From Clostridia bacterium (GTDB lineage: Bacteria > Bacillota_A > Clostridia > Oscillospirales > CAG-272), in the NCBI GenBank assembly GCA_017632155.1, contig JAGBRZ010000030.1, positions 1 to 31,037 of the forward strand: a stretch of DNA of 31,037 nt. Reading direction: 5' to 3'. Within the stretch, counting starts at the first letter, position 1, and every line of letters begins with the position of its first letter. A model generated the notes under the pieces. The model was not told the DNA's origin, did no database searches, and was given only the letters and a program-made list of their open reading frames with translations. Positions 1 through 8,011 of the stretch are shown in pieces. The position numbers were made by a program, and so were the translations under genes.

Positions 1-135
1 GATATACAAATCTACCCTAATGAATTCAGCATTTCATTTGATTTGGACGAGCCCGATGACGATATCTCACATACTCTTGAAAGTAAAGAGCAGTTGTACC
101 GTGTGATTTCAGAAACGATTGCCTTGTTAAAATAA
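1..135 (+). CDS. C-terminal fragment of an unknown protein
   Basis: The first 45 codons of the window are open in frame 1 and end at TAA 133-135, giving the last 44 residues of a protein whose start lies outside the window. The fragment is acidic, with a DEPDDD stretch, and ends in a short helical-looking segment. I do not recognise a family. A strong rho-independent terminator follows 11 bases after the stop, which supports this as a genuine gene end. Confidence 0.6.
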   Translation, partial: DIQIYPNEFSISFDLDEPDDDISHTLESKEQLYRVISETIALLK

Positions 136-146
136 CTCAATATTAT

Positions 147-181
147 AAAAGCCATCACGAAAATATCGTGATGGCTTTTAA
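147..181 (+). terminator. Rho-independent terminator
   Basis: A perfect 14-bp stem (147-160 with 166-179) closes a 5-base loop and its 3' arm ends in TTTT. It ends the upstream partial gene and separates it from the nifS promoter. The A-rich 5' arm means it could also work on the minus strand. Confidence 0.85.
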
Positions 182-275
182 CTTCCTTATGAGAACCAGC
201 CTTTTCGGGCGGATTTTTTATTGGAATTATAAAGTATTGTAAAGTAAATAATTAATTAAGATAATTACATTTTTC

Positions 276-304
276 TTGACAATCACGCCCTCATATTGTA
301 TAAT
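276..304 (+). promoter_or_regulatory. Sigma-A promoter of nifS-nifU
   Basis: Consensus TTGACA (276-281) and TATAAT (299-304) are separated by 17 bp. The start codon at 348 lies 44 bases after the -10 box. No IscR-like regulator gene is present nearby. Confidence 0.85.
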
Positions 305-347
305 ATTATGGGCAAAAATGATAAAAACTATAAATATGAGGTTTATT

Positions 348-1538
348 ATGAAAATATACGCAGATAATGCCGCGACGACGAAAATGAGTCGTGCGGCAAT
401 AGAAGCGATGCTCCCCTATATGAGCGAGATCTACGGCAACCCTTCGAGCCTTCATTCCGAGGGACAGGCTGCCGCAGAGGCTCTCTCGGATGCAAGGGAG
501 AGGATCGCAAAGCGTCTCGGATGCTCCGCGCGTGAGATCATTTTCACGTCGGGCGGCAGCGAGGCGGACAACCAGGCGATCATCACCGCCGCAAAAATCG
601 GAGAGAAGAAGGGCAAAAAGCATATTGTTTCGACTGCTTTTGAGCACCACGCCGTTCTTCACGCTCTCGAAGCGCTCGAAAAGCAGGGCTTTGAGGTGAC
701 TCTCCTTGACATTCACGACAACGGAATAGTTACGGCTGACGATGTAAAAGCGGCACTCCGCCCCGACACTTGCCTTGTCACCGTTATGTATGCAAACAAC
801 GAGATCGGAACCGTTCAGCCCATTGCGGAGATCGGCGCAGTTTGCCGCGAGGCGGGCGTGCTCTTCCACACCGACGCGGTTCAGGCGGCGGGATATCTTG
901 AGATCGACGTTGTCAAGGAAAACATTGATATGCTCTCGCTTTCGGCACATAAGTTCCACGGCCCCAAGGGCATCGGCGTTCTTTACGCGAAGAAGGGCAT
1001 CATCCTTCAAAATCTCATCTACGGCGGCGCGCAGGAAAGAGGAAAGCGCGCGGGAACCGAAAATATCCCCGCTATTATGGGTATGGCGGCGGCATTTGAC
1101 GAGGCTTGCGACAAGATCGAGGCAAATTCCGCGAAGCTCACAAAGCTGCGCGACAGACTCATCGAGGGGCTTTGCTCGATCCCCCATTCGATACTCAACG
1201 GCGACGCGAAAAAACGTCTGCCCGGAAACGTAAACGTCTGCTTCGAGGGTATCGAGGGCGAATCACTTCTCCTTCTCCTTGACGATAAGGGAATCGCGGC
1301 ATCTTCGGGTTCTGCCTGCACTTCAGGCTCGCTCGACCCAAGCCACGTGCTTCTTGCACTCGGCAGACCTCACGAGGTCGCTCACGGCTCGCTCCGTCTT
1401 TCACTCTGCGAGGAAAACACCGAACAAGAGGTTGAATACATCATCGAGGCGGTAAATGACGTCGTTTCGCTCCTTCGCGGAATGTCGCCCGTATGGCGCG
1501 ATCTTGAATCGGGCAAAAAAGAATTTATTTTGAAATGA
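348..1538 (+). CDS. nifS: Cysteine desulfurase, NifS/IscS family
   Basis: This 396-residue PLP enzyme removes sulfur from cysteine and passes it as persulfide to Fe-S scaffold proteins in the cytoplasm. The N-terminus YADNAATT, the GNPSS-H segment, the PLP lysine in [10 protein letters not shown] (K202) and the active-site loop SSGSACTSG with catalytic C324 are all present. The length is normal for the class. The start is placed at ATG 348 because GAGG lies at about 338-341, the family N-terminus begins there, and the consensus promoter -10 box is only 44 bases upstream. An in-frame start at 276 would overlap the promoter. The gene is followed after 10 bases by nifU, forming the two-gene arrangement typical of non-nitrogen-fixing clostridia. 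Family assignment is firm; the nifS versus iscS name is a convention. Confidence 0.95.
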   Translation: MKIYADNAATTKMSRAAIEAMLPYMSEIYGNPSSLHSEGQAAAEALSDARERIAKRLGCSAREIIFTSGGSEADNQAIITAAKIGEKKGKKHIVSTAFEHHAVLHALEALEKQGFEVTLLDIHDNGIVTADDVKAALRPDTCLVTVMYANNEIGTVQPIAEIGAVCREAGVLFHTDAVQAAGYLEIDVVKENIDMLSLSAHKFHGPKGIGVLYAKKGIILQNLIYGGAQERGKRAGTENIPAIMGMAAAFDEACDKIEANSAKLTKLRDRLIEGLCSIPHSILNGDAKKRLPGNVNVCFEGIEGESLLLLLDDKGIAASSGSACTSGSLDPSHVLLALGRPHEVAHGSLRLSLCEENTEQEVEYIIEAVNDVVSLLRGMSPVWRDLESGKKEFILK

Positions 1539-1548
1539 GGAAACTAAA

Positions 1549-1980
1549 ATGGCATTATACAGCGAAAAAGTAATGGATCATTTCCGCAACCCCCGCAATG
1601 TCGGCGTTATCGAGAATGCTGACGGCGTTGGCGAGGTCGGTAACGCAAAGTGCGGAGATATTATGAAGATATATCTCAAGATCGAAAATGACATCATCGT
1701 TGACGTCAAGTTCGAAACTTTCGGCTGCGGCTCCGCGATCGCATCCAGCTCGATGGCAACCGAAATGATCAAGGGCAAGCCCATCAGCGAGGCACTTCAG
1801 CTTACCAATAAGGCGGTTACCGAAGCTCTCGACGGTCTTCCCGCGCAGAAGATCCACTGCTCCGTCCTTGCAGAAGAAGCAGTCAAGTCCGCGGTCAAGG
1901 ATTACTACGACAAAAACGGCATAATCTACGATTGCAAGCTCTTCCACGATTGCTCTACCTGTGAGCATTGTCATCATTAA
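1549..1980 (+). CDS. nifU: Fe-S cluster assembly scaffold, IscU/NifU family
   Basis: The 143-residue protein is the scaffold on which Fe-S clusters are built using sulfur from the upstream desulfurase. The three conserved ligand cysteines are visible: C35 in NAKCGD, C60 in TFGCGSA and C104 in IHCSVLAE. The N-terminus YSEKVMDHFRNPRNVG is typical of the clostridial NifU-like type. The C-terminus carries an extra Cys/His-rich tail with C135, C138 and C141 ending in HCHH; its role is unknown. A GAGG ribosome binding site sits in the 10-base gap after nifS, so the two genes are co-transcribed. A terminator follows 7 bases after the stop. Confidence 0.95.
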   Translation: MALYSEKVMDHFRNPRNVGVIENADGVGEVGNAKCGDIMKIYLKIENDIIVDVKFETFGCGSAIASSSMATEMIKGKPISEALQLTNKAVTEALDGLPAQKIHCSVLAEEAVKSAVKDYYDKNGIIYDCKLFHDCSTCEHCHH

Positions 1981-1987
1981 TAAAATC

Positions 1988-2023
1988 TTGGCGTACCTGT
2001 GAAAACAGGTATGCCAATTTTTT
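1988..2023 (+). terminator. Rho-independent terminator of the nifS-nifU operon
   Basis: A 13-bp stem (1988-2000 with 2005-2017, one G-U pair) with a GAAA loop is followed by six T residues at 2018-2023. Confidence 0.9.
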
Positions 2024-2039
2024 GAAAGTTTCAAATTTT

Positions 2040-2077
2040 ACTTGACATTGACGCAACGTCAAGTGATATGATATAAT
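2040..2077 (+). promoter_or_regulatory. MerR-type promoter with nested palindromes
   Basis: TTGACA (2042-2047) and TATGAT (2067-2072) are separated by a 19-bp spacer, the long spacing characteristic of MerR-activated promoters. The spacer holds the palindrome TTGACG-CAA-CGTCAA (2048-2062), and a wider inverted repeat ACTTGAC/GTCAAGT (2040-2046, 2058-2064) surrounds it. An overlapping TATAAT lies at 2072-2077. The next gene is a MerR regulator, so autoregulation is the likely use. Confidence 0.75.
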
Positions 2078-2094
2078 ATAGAGGGGGTGAGGAT

Positions 2095-2796
2095 ATGTAT
2101 CAAAAGCAAATGTATGATATTACAGAGGTTTGCAAGATGCTTGGTACTACATCAAGGACGCTTCGCTTTTATGAAGAGAAAGGCATCATTCAAAGCACCA
2201 CGGTCGGAACTTCATCTCGCAGACAATATACAGAAGAGCAAATTTCTCATATAAAAAATGTTCTTGTTCTTCGTACATTGGGATTGTCCGTGAAAGCGGT
2301 TGCAGAGTTGCAAACCAAAGAAGTAGATCTTAAAGACTCTGTCCTTTCCAAGCGCGCAGAAATATATGCGTCTATTGATTCTCGCATTCGTGAAATCAAT
2401 CTTTTGAATGAAGCTTTATCAGCGCTTGAATCCGGCAAAGATATATTTGCCGAGGATTGGCAGCTTTCTTCTGCCATGAATGCAGAAGAAAAAGAAATCG
2501 CTCGAATTTGTACAGATGCCATTTTAAGCGGAGATACTGACACACTCTATGAGTATCTAAGTTCTCGTTTGGCAGAATATATGCCAAGAGACGTATACCG
2601 TGTTGTTCGAAAAGACACGTTAGCTCCACTTGGTGATTTTGTTTCGATTGATAAAACAGTTGCAGACGATAGATTTTCAAACAAATTATATTGTTTTATC
2701 AGATATTCAAAACTCGGTCTTAAAATCACATACGTATTCTACGGTGGAAGAATTGACGGGTTTTGGCTTGGATATTATGATTTGAATGCGAGGTGA
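2095..2796 (+). CDS. MerR-family regulator with C-terminal sensor-like domain
   Basis: This 233-residue protein starts with a MerR winged helix-turn-helix (about residues 7-75: YDITEVCKMLGTTSRTLRFY, then the RRQYTEEQ wing). A probable coiled-coil dimerisation helix follows (about 76-112). The C-terminal part (about 130-231) is not a standard MerR effector domain. Its pattern (helices, then a strand segment around LKITYVFYGGRIDGFWLGYY) resembles DUF3887, a small domain often found at the N-terminus of alpha/beta hydrolases. The next gene, 4 bases downstream, is such a hydrolase without that domain, so the regulator may sense the same ligand the hydrolase acts on. The ribosome binding site is GGGGGTGAGG. 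The MerR call is firm; the DUF3887 call is tentative. Confidence 0.85.
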   Translation: MYQKQMYDITEVCKMLGTTSRTLRFYEEKGIIQSTTVGTSSRRQYTEEQISHIKNVLVLRTLGLSVKAVAELQTKEVDLKDSVLSKRAEIYASIDSRIREINLLNEALSALESGKDIFAEDWQLSSAMNAEEKEIARICTDAILSGDTDTLYEYLSSRLAEYMPRDVYRVVRKDTLAPLGDFVSIDKTVADDRFSNKLYCFIRYSKLGLKITYVFYGGRIDGFWLGYYDLNAR

Positions 2797-2800
2797 GACG

Positions 2801-3808
2801 ATGAAAAGAATTATAGCTATAATTTTACTTATGTGTATCTTTGCTCTATTCGGATGTAATACCGAAATCCCTGATACAAATGAAACAAGTGATAATACTG
2901 AGACGATCCCGAATGAATCAACGAATATTCCTAACCAAGACATTCCCCAAGGTAGCATTGAGGAAAAGCATTTTGTTTTAGAAAGTAATGGCTATAAATT
3001 AAATGCAGTTTATACTTATATTGACGACGGAAATGATCATCCTGCCGTTTTGTTGATTGCAGGCTCCGGTCCAAGTGATTACGACGAAACTCTCGGCACA
3101 TTAAAGCCGTTTAAGGATATTGCAAATGGACTTGCTAAAGAAGGGATCAATTCTTTGAGAGTGGATAAAAGAACATTCAGCTATGCTGCAGACTTTGATA
3201 TAAAGTGCGGTATCGAAGAAGAATACCTCGATGATTGTAATGCCGCCATTGAATATTTGAAATCACAAAATATTTCGGGCTTGTATTTACTCGGTCATAG
3301 CCTTGGAGGTCAGATTGCCACCGAGCTTGCCGCAAGTATCGAAGGTGTTGACGGTATGATCCTTTTCAATAGCTCTGCACGGCATCTTGCAGATATTGCA
3401 TGCGATCAATATTCTGCGATCGATCCGGTAAATAAAGCGTCCTATACCACATATGCAGAGGCTGCAAAAAACGCAACAGCTAACTCGGCAAAAGGATTCT
3501 ATTATTATAGTGCAAGTGATTATTATTGGGCATCCTATAATCAAATGGATACCGCCCGAAATATTTCTAACGCTAACATAAAAACACTTATTATTAACAG
3601 TAAATTTGATAAACAATCCTTTGAAGAGGATCTTAATCTATGGTCAACGCTTTTTTCAGATACAGAAAACGTATACATATGCGTTTATGATGACATCAGC
3701 CATTTCGGATATAAGATCGATATCACAGATCCTTCGTCAATATATACCAAAGTTGATTTCCCAAGCGAGGTTATTTCCGCTTTTACTGATTTTATTAAAG
3801 GAAATTGA
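2801..3808 (+). CDS. Lipoprotein alpha/beta hydrolase
   Basis: The 335-residue protein has a lipoprotein signal peptide with lipobox LFGC (C19), then an Asn/Thr/Glu-rich linker (about 20-52) and an alpha/beta hydrolase domain. The oxyanion segment LIAGSGPSDYDET, the nucleophile elbow GHSLGG (S167), a candidate acid in NSKFDKQS and a candidate histidine in DDISHFGY make a plausible catalytic triad. It should sit on the outer face of the membrane and cleave an ester or amide; the substrate is unknown. ATG 2801 was chosen because GAGGTGAG precedes it and it opens the signal peptide. It lies 4 bases after the MerR gene stop, so the two form an operon. Confidence 0.85.
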   Translation: MKRIIAIILLMCIFALFGCNTEIPDTNETSDNTETIPNESTNIPNQDIPQGSIEEKHFVLESNGYKLNAVYTYIDDGNDHPAVLLIAGSGPSDYDETLGTLKPFKDIANGLAKEGINSLRVDKRTFSYAADFDIKCGIEEEYLDDCNAAIEYLKSQNISGLYLLGHSLGGQIATELAASIEGVDGMILFNSSARHLADIACDQYSAIDPVNKASYTTYAEAAKNATANSAKGFYYYSASDYYWASYNQMDTARNISNANIKTLIINSKFDKQSFEEDLNLWSTLFSDTENVYICVYDDISHFGYKIDITDPSSIYTKVDFPSEVISAFTDFIKGN

Positions 3809-3982
3809 TGAAAATGAAGAGATTGGCTTGTTCCTTGCATTAAGCTTTTTCATCTTTTCCCCGCTATGCTTGCCTCAGAACGCGAGTGTCGGCAAAAGCG
3901 AAAACAAAATAGGGTGTTTCGAACCTACGATAAATCAGGAGCACCTTCTTATACTTTCCGTTGATATTTTCAACCGAAATTA
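3809..3982. other. Intergenic stretch without a recognised gene
   Basis: No credible gene, terminator or promoter is visible here. One frame is open from inside the hydrolase gene to 3983, but that reading overlaps a firmly identified gene and has no start or ribosome binding site of its own. The base composition is mixed, and it could be a decayed remnant of a coding sequence. Confidence 0.35.
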
Positions 3983-4046
3983 AACAATGCGGTTGTTGCA
4001 TCGGTGCGAATATAATGATACAATATAGTCAGAACAAGCGCTTGTT
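3983..4046 (+). promoter_or_regulatory. Promoter and paired AACAA/TTGTT operators of the XRE gene
   Basis: TTGCAT (3996-4001) and TACAAT (4019-4024) are 17 bp apart. A perfect 14-bp palindrome, AACAAGCGCTTGTT, lies at 4033-4046 just downstream of the -10 box. A second, imperfect copy of the same half-sites (AACAA-N5-TTGTT) lies at 3983-3997 overlapping the -35 box. The arrangement suits autorepression by the XRE protein encoded next. Confidence 0.6.
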
Positions 4047-4070
4047 ACTTTATGCCATGGAGGTCAACTT

Positions 4071-5126
4071 ATGGAACTTAAAATCAGCGAAAATTTAAAA
4101 AGATTGCGCAAAGAACGCGGAAACACACAGGAGGATCTTGCAAATCATCTTGGAATATCCGTGCAGGCGATCTCAAAATGGGAACGCGGCGACGGATTCC
4201 CCGATATAACGCTTCTACCTTATATTGCATATTATTATGAAGTAACTGTTGATGATATATTGGGATGTAATTCTTTGCGTAAGCAGGATGATCTTGAGGA
4301 ATTCAAGAAGAAAGCTCAGGTACTCATCAACAAAGGAAAACGCAAAGAAAGACTTGAGCTTTGCCGAGAGATGCAGAAAAAATATCCGAATGAGGAATTA
4401 GTACTGCATAATTTGCTTCACGATCTGTTTTCAGTGAATTGCATAAAAAACAGCGAGGAAATAATCAGCATAGCCAACAGGCTTTTGAAAAGCGATTCTT
4501 TGGAATACCGCTACGGTGCAGTTCAAATGCTTGCCTTCACTTATTCAAGGTTGGGAAACGACGAAAAAGCGGTGGAATATGCCGAAATGATACCGTGCAA
4601 CAAAGATCTGCTTTCATCTGTATTAAAGGGAAAAGACCTGGTAGAACACTGCCGATGGTATTTTTGGAACGTTTGCGATACTATGCTCAGATTATCTCAC
4701 AATATGACGCAGTGCCCCGAAGCGGAATATTCTGCAGAAGATCGACACGCCATAAGAGAAACTATATATAAATTTTATTATATGATTTTCTCGGACGGCG
4801 ATTTCGGTTGGTGGGAAAACAGACTCGGCAGACTTTGCCGTGATATGGCAATAAGCTCGGCAGAAATGGGAAAAACGGACCAAGCATTTGACGAGCTTGA
4901 AAAAATGTGCGATCATATGGAAAAGTATCAGCAATTCACAAGTATCGAGCATTCATCCCCGCTGGTGCGCGGATTGAAATATGATTCTTCGCAAAGCGGA
5001 AGCAGTACGGAAAGAAGTATAGCGTGCGATTTCCTTTGTTCTTTGGGAGATAATCCTCGGTTTAATTGCTTACACGATGATGAAAGAATGCAGACCGTAA
5101 AAAATCGCCTGCAAGCTCTTGGATAA
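4071..5126 (+). CDS. XRE-family regulator with C-terminal helical repeat domain
   Basis: The 351-residue protein begins with a Cro/CI-type helix-turn-helix (about residues 5-62, including TQEDLANHLGISVQAISKWE). The rest, about residues 75-345, is rich in helices with paired-helix spacing that suggests TPR-like repeats, as in peptide-sensing RRNPP-type or related Firmicute regulators. No small signalling-peptide gene was found beside it. The ribosome binding site GGAGG precedes ATG 4071. The palindrome at 4033-4046 between promoter and start is the likely operator. The gene stands alone and is closed by a terminator. Confidence 0.85.
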   Translation: MELKISENLKRLRKERGNTQEDLANHLGISVQAISKWERGDGFPDITLLPYIAYYYEVTVDDILGCNSLRKQDDLEEFKKKAQVLINKGKRKERLELCREMQKKYPNEELVLHNLLHDLFSVNCIKNSEEIISIANRLLKSDSLEYRYGAVQMLAFTYSRLGNDEKAVEYAEMIPCNKDLLSSVLKGKDLVEHCRWYFWNVCDTMLRLSHNMTQCPEAEYSAEDRHAIRETIYKFYYMIFSDGDFGWWENRLGRLCRDMAISSAEMGKTDQAFDELEKMCDHMEKYQQFTSIEHSSPLVRGLKYDSSQSGSSTERSIACDFLCSLGDNPRFNCLHDDERMQTVKNRLQALG

Positions 5127-5132
5127 ATTCCT

Positions 5133-5160
5133 GCCCCGCCTTGTGCGGGGCTTCGTTTTT
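5133..5160 (+). terminator. Rho-independent terminator
   Basis: A G/C-rich 7-bp stem GCCCCGC/GCGGGGC (5133-5139, 5145-5151) is followed by TTCGTTTTT. It closes the XRE gene. Confidence 0.85.
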
Positions 5161-5234
5161 GTGAGAAACAAAGCGCTTTTTGCGATGGATTTCAAAAACT
5201 CTGCACCCATAACTCTGCACTCTGTACTTTTTAA

Positions 5235-5263
5235 TTGACAACTCCCCCTCTTTATGCTATAAT
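5235..5263 (+). promoter_or_regulatory. Sigma-A promoter of the sugar/glycan operon
   Basis: Perfect consensus TTGACA (5235-5240) and TATAAT (5258-5263) with a 17-bp spacer lie 31 bases before the first gene of the operon. Just upstream (about 5190-5225) there is a degenerate CTCTGCA-type short repeat of no clear role. Confidence 0.85.
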
Positions 5264-5294
5264 TAAACTATCAATATTACCGTGAGGTGAAGTT

Positions 5295-6068
5295 ATGAAG
5301 ATTGGCGTTTGTGCTAACTATGACCGCTGGGGCATTATTGCCGCGGCGGGGTATGATTACGTTGAGGGGAATTTTTCAAAGATCGCGAGAGCGACAGAGG
5401 AAGAATTTGAGGAAATGAAGGAGGCACTTGCGGCTTCCGGTATAAAAATGGAAGCGACCAACGGTTTCTTCCCGGGTGATTTTCAGCTTTATTCGAAGGA
5501 TAATTTCGAGGAAATAAAGAAAAACGTCCGCGAATATTGCGAGCGTGGCTTTGCGCGCGGCGCATCCCTCGGGCAGAAGGTTGCCGTCATCGGTTCTTCG
5601 GGGGCGAGAAATATTCGTGAAGGCTATACGCGCGAGGAGGCGGAGGAGCAGTTCTGCGAGGTTCTTCGAATCTGCGGCGAGGTCGGCGCAAAGTACGGTG
5701 TTGCCGTTACCGTTGAGCCGCTGAATACCAAGGAAACGAATTTCATTATCACATTTGCGGACGGAATGGACATCGCTAAAAAGGTGAACCACCCGAACGT
5801 GCTTGCGATGATCGACCTCTATCACCACGCGCAGAACGGCGAGCCGCTTTCGACGCTTGACGGCACCGAGGGCGTTCTTGTTCACGCGCATCTTGCACGT
5901 GCCGACAGACTGACACCCACGCCCGATGACGCGGCGGAGATCGACCCGAAGATCGAGTATCTGAAAAAGGTCGGCTATGACGGACGCATCAGCCTTGAAT
6001 CCAAGCATCATCCCGATTTCGAGACTGCGATCAAGAACGCATATCCGCTTCTTTCGAAATACAGGTAA
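5295..6068 (+). CDS. Sugar phosphate isomerase/epimerase-like TIM barrel protein
   Basis: The 257-residue protein belongs to the xylose isomerase-like TIM barrel superfamily (AP endonuclease family 2 fold). Probable metal ligands are E141 in TVEPLN, D174 and H177 in MIDLYHH, H199 in VHAHLA and E235 in ISLESK, each at the end of a strand as the fold requires. Relatives interconvert keto-sugars or inositol derivatives; the exact substrate cannot be read from the sequence. No signal peptide is present, so it acts in the cytoplasm. GAGGTGA precedes ATG 5295. It is first in an operon with a fucosidase and esterases, which suggests a role in handling released sugars. Confidence 0.85.
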   Translation: MKIGVCANYDRWGIIAAAGYDYVEGNFSKIARATEEEFEEMKEALAASGIKMEATNGFFPGDFQLYSKDNFEEIKKNVREYCERGFARGASLGQKVAVIGSSGARNIREGYTREEAEEQFCEVLRICGEVGAKYGVAVTVEPLNTKETNFIITFADGMDIAKKVNHPNVLAMIDLYHHAQNGEPLSTLDGTEGVLVHAHLARADRLTPTPDDAAEIDPKIEYLKKVGYDGRISLESKHHPDFETAIKNAYPLLSKYR

Positions 6069-6073
6069 TTAAT

Positions 6074-7285
6074 ATGGTTTTTGACAATAAATTCGGAATG
6101 TTCGTCCATTGGGGCATCTATGCGCAGACGGGAGTGCAGGAGCAGGTCTACGCGCGCTTCGATTGGGACAGAGAAAAATATGAATCGCTTCAAAACACCT
6201 TTAATCCCATAAATTACGACCCCGAAAAGTGGGTTCTTCTCGCAAAAGAGGCGGGGATGAAGTATATTTGCTTCACGGCGAAGCACCACGACGGATTTTG
6301 TATGTGGGATACAAAATATACCGACTACAACGTGATGAACACGCCCTACGGCAAGGACGTGCTCAAGATGCTCTCCGATGCTTGCAAAAAACACGGAATG
6401 CTCCTCGGACTTTACTATTCGAATCCCGACTGGAACCATCCGCTCGGCTACAATCCGAATTCGACGCATCAGTGGAAGGCGGTCGATAAGGAAACCGTCG
6501 ATACCGAGGGCTACCGCGAGTACGTGAAAAATCAAATCACCGAGCTTTTAACGAATTACGGCAAGATATACACCCTTTTCTGGGATATTCCGCCGAAGAT
6601 CAACGATCCGACGCTGAACGAGCTCGCAAGAAAATTGCAACCCGGCATACTCATCAACGATCGCGGTTGGGATAAGGGTGATTTTTCGACTCCCGAGCGC
6701 GAATACCGCGCCACCGAGGGTGAGAGATTTACAAGAATGACCGAGGCGTGCAACTCACTCGGACGTCAGAGCTGGGGATACCGCGAAAATGAGGATTTCT
6801 ATTCCTACCGTCATCTCGTTTCCTCGATCGACCGCATTATGGCGATGGGAGGAAGCTACCTTCTCAACGTTGGACCCAACGGCCTCGGCGAGATAACCGA
6901 GGAATACGCTTCGCGTTTGCGACGAATCGGCGATTGGTATAACCGAATGGAGGGCTGTCTTGAGGGCGCCGAGGGCGACTCCTTTGACTACTCGGTAAGG
7001 CACGATTCTTGCATCGTAAACCGCAAAAACGGTAAACTTTACTTCCATTTATATAATAGTGCATCTTCTTCGGCAGTAGATATTAAATATTTTCCGCACA
7101 CGCCGAAGCGCGTTCGCCTTTTGAATACGGGCGCAGACCTTGCATTTTCCTTTGAATGCCTGCCCGAATTTTTCAACGGAAAAACAGGAAGAGCAGAACA
7201 CGAATACCTGCACATCACAGGCATCCCGATCGACGAGCTTTCAAATGAGGCGATAGCTTTGGAAATTGAAATAGAGGAGAATTGA
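6074..7285 (+). CDS. Alpha-L-fucosidase, glycoside hydrolase family 29, cytoplasmic
   Basis: This 403-residue enzyme should release alpha-linked L-fucose by the retaining mechanism of GH29. Diagnostic segments are KFGMFVHWGIY (about 6-16), YICFTAKHHDGFCMWDT (about 64-80, with H71 and H72) and TLFWDIPP, whose D171 is the likely nucleophile. ILINDRGW and the conserved LLNVGPNGLGEI follow. A short beta-sandwich tail ends the protein, which is somewhat shorter than many GH29 enzymes. There is no signal peptide, so it acts on imported oligosaccharides. The gene starts 5 bases after the isomerase gene with only a weak AGG, so translation is probably coupled. Confidence 0.9.
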   Translation: MVFDNKFGMFVHWGIYAQTGVQEQVYARFDWDREKYESLQNTFNPINYDPEKWVLLAKEAGMKYICFTAKHHDGFCMWDTKYTDYNVMNTPYGKDVLKMLSDACKKHGMLLGLYYSNPDWNHPLGYNPNSTHQWKAVDKETVDTEGYREYVKNQITELLTNYGKIYTLFWDIPPKINDPTLNELARKLQPGILINDRGWDKGDFSTPEREYRATEGERFTRMTEACNSLGRQSWGYRENEDFYSYRHLVSSIDRIMAMGGSYLLNVGPNGLGEITEEYASRLRRIGDWYNRMEGCLEGAEGDSFDYSVRHDSCIVNRKNGKLYFHLYNSASSSAVDIKYFPHTPKRVRLLNTGADLAFSFECLPEFFNGKTGRAEHEYLHITGIPIDELSNEAIALEIEIEEN

Positions 7286-7286
7286 A

Positions 7287-8011
7287 ATGAATAAAAAATC
7301 ACCTACGAAACCATACGCAGCTTTGCATACGTTAATGACGCGATCTGCAAAAAGCCGATCAAGGGCATTGTTATCAATTTTTGCGGATTGAACAACAAGG
7401 ATATGTATGACGAGGACACCAACGAGGGTGTTTATTACGGCGAGGAGGGTGTGATCTATCTGCATCCCTACAACAATCCTTGGTCCTGGATGAACGCGCA
7501 GGCGATCGCTTATACCGATGAGATTGTTGACGTCCTTTTTGAAAAATACGATCTGCCCAAGGATACGCCCGTCGTGTCGATGGGACACAGCATGGGCGGT
7601 CTTGCTTCGCTTGTTTACACGAAATACTCAAAGCGCACACCTGTTGCGTGCATCTCGAATTGCCCCGTTTGCGATCTGGTTTACCACTTCACCGAGCGCC
7701 CCGATCTGCCGAGAACGATATACAGCGCGTTCTGGAACGAAGAGGGTGAGCTGAACGATATTCTGAAGCGCTATTCTCCCTTCCACCTTGCGCCCGAAAT
7801 GCCGAAGGTAAAGTATTACATCTTCCATTGCGACAAGGATAAGTCTGTAAATATCAACAACCATTCGATGAAATTCGTTGAGGCGATGAAGACGTGCGGA
7901 CAGGATATCGAGCTTGAGATCATCCCGAATCGCGGCCATTGCAAGCTGACCTACGCGGCTCAGGACAAGAAGCTTCGCCTTGCGCTTGACTATATCGGCG
8001 GTGCAAAATGA
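7287..8011 (+). CDS. Alpha/beta hydrolase with an N-terminal frameshift in a poly-A run
   Basis: A strong ribosome binding site (AGAGGAG) precedes ATG 7287, but that frame stops after 34 codons. The hydrolase reading begins in another frame immediately after the A6 run at 7293-7298 (ITYETIRSFAY and so on) and stays open to 8011. One extra A would join MNKK to ITYE and give an intact protein of about 241 residues. The hydrolase part has the nucleophile elbow GHSMGG, a candidate acid in CDKDKSVN and a histidine in NRGHCKL. Without slippage, a shorter form could start at TTG 7388 but would lose the first beta strands. This may be a sequencing error, slippage-dependent expression or an early pseudogene. 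It overlaps the next gene by 4 bases. Confidence 0.75.

Noticed and set aside
306..1187. 293-codon minus-strand frame under nifS
   Set aside because: Shadow of a firmly identified gene with all catalytic residues on the plus strand.
3606..3983. Plus-strand frame spanning the end of the lipoprotein hydrolase gene
   Set aside because: Most of it overlaps the hydrolase in another frame and there is no ribosome binding site. The part beyond 3808 is kept only as an unexplained spacer.
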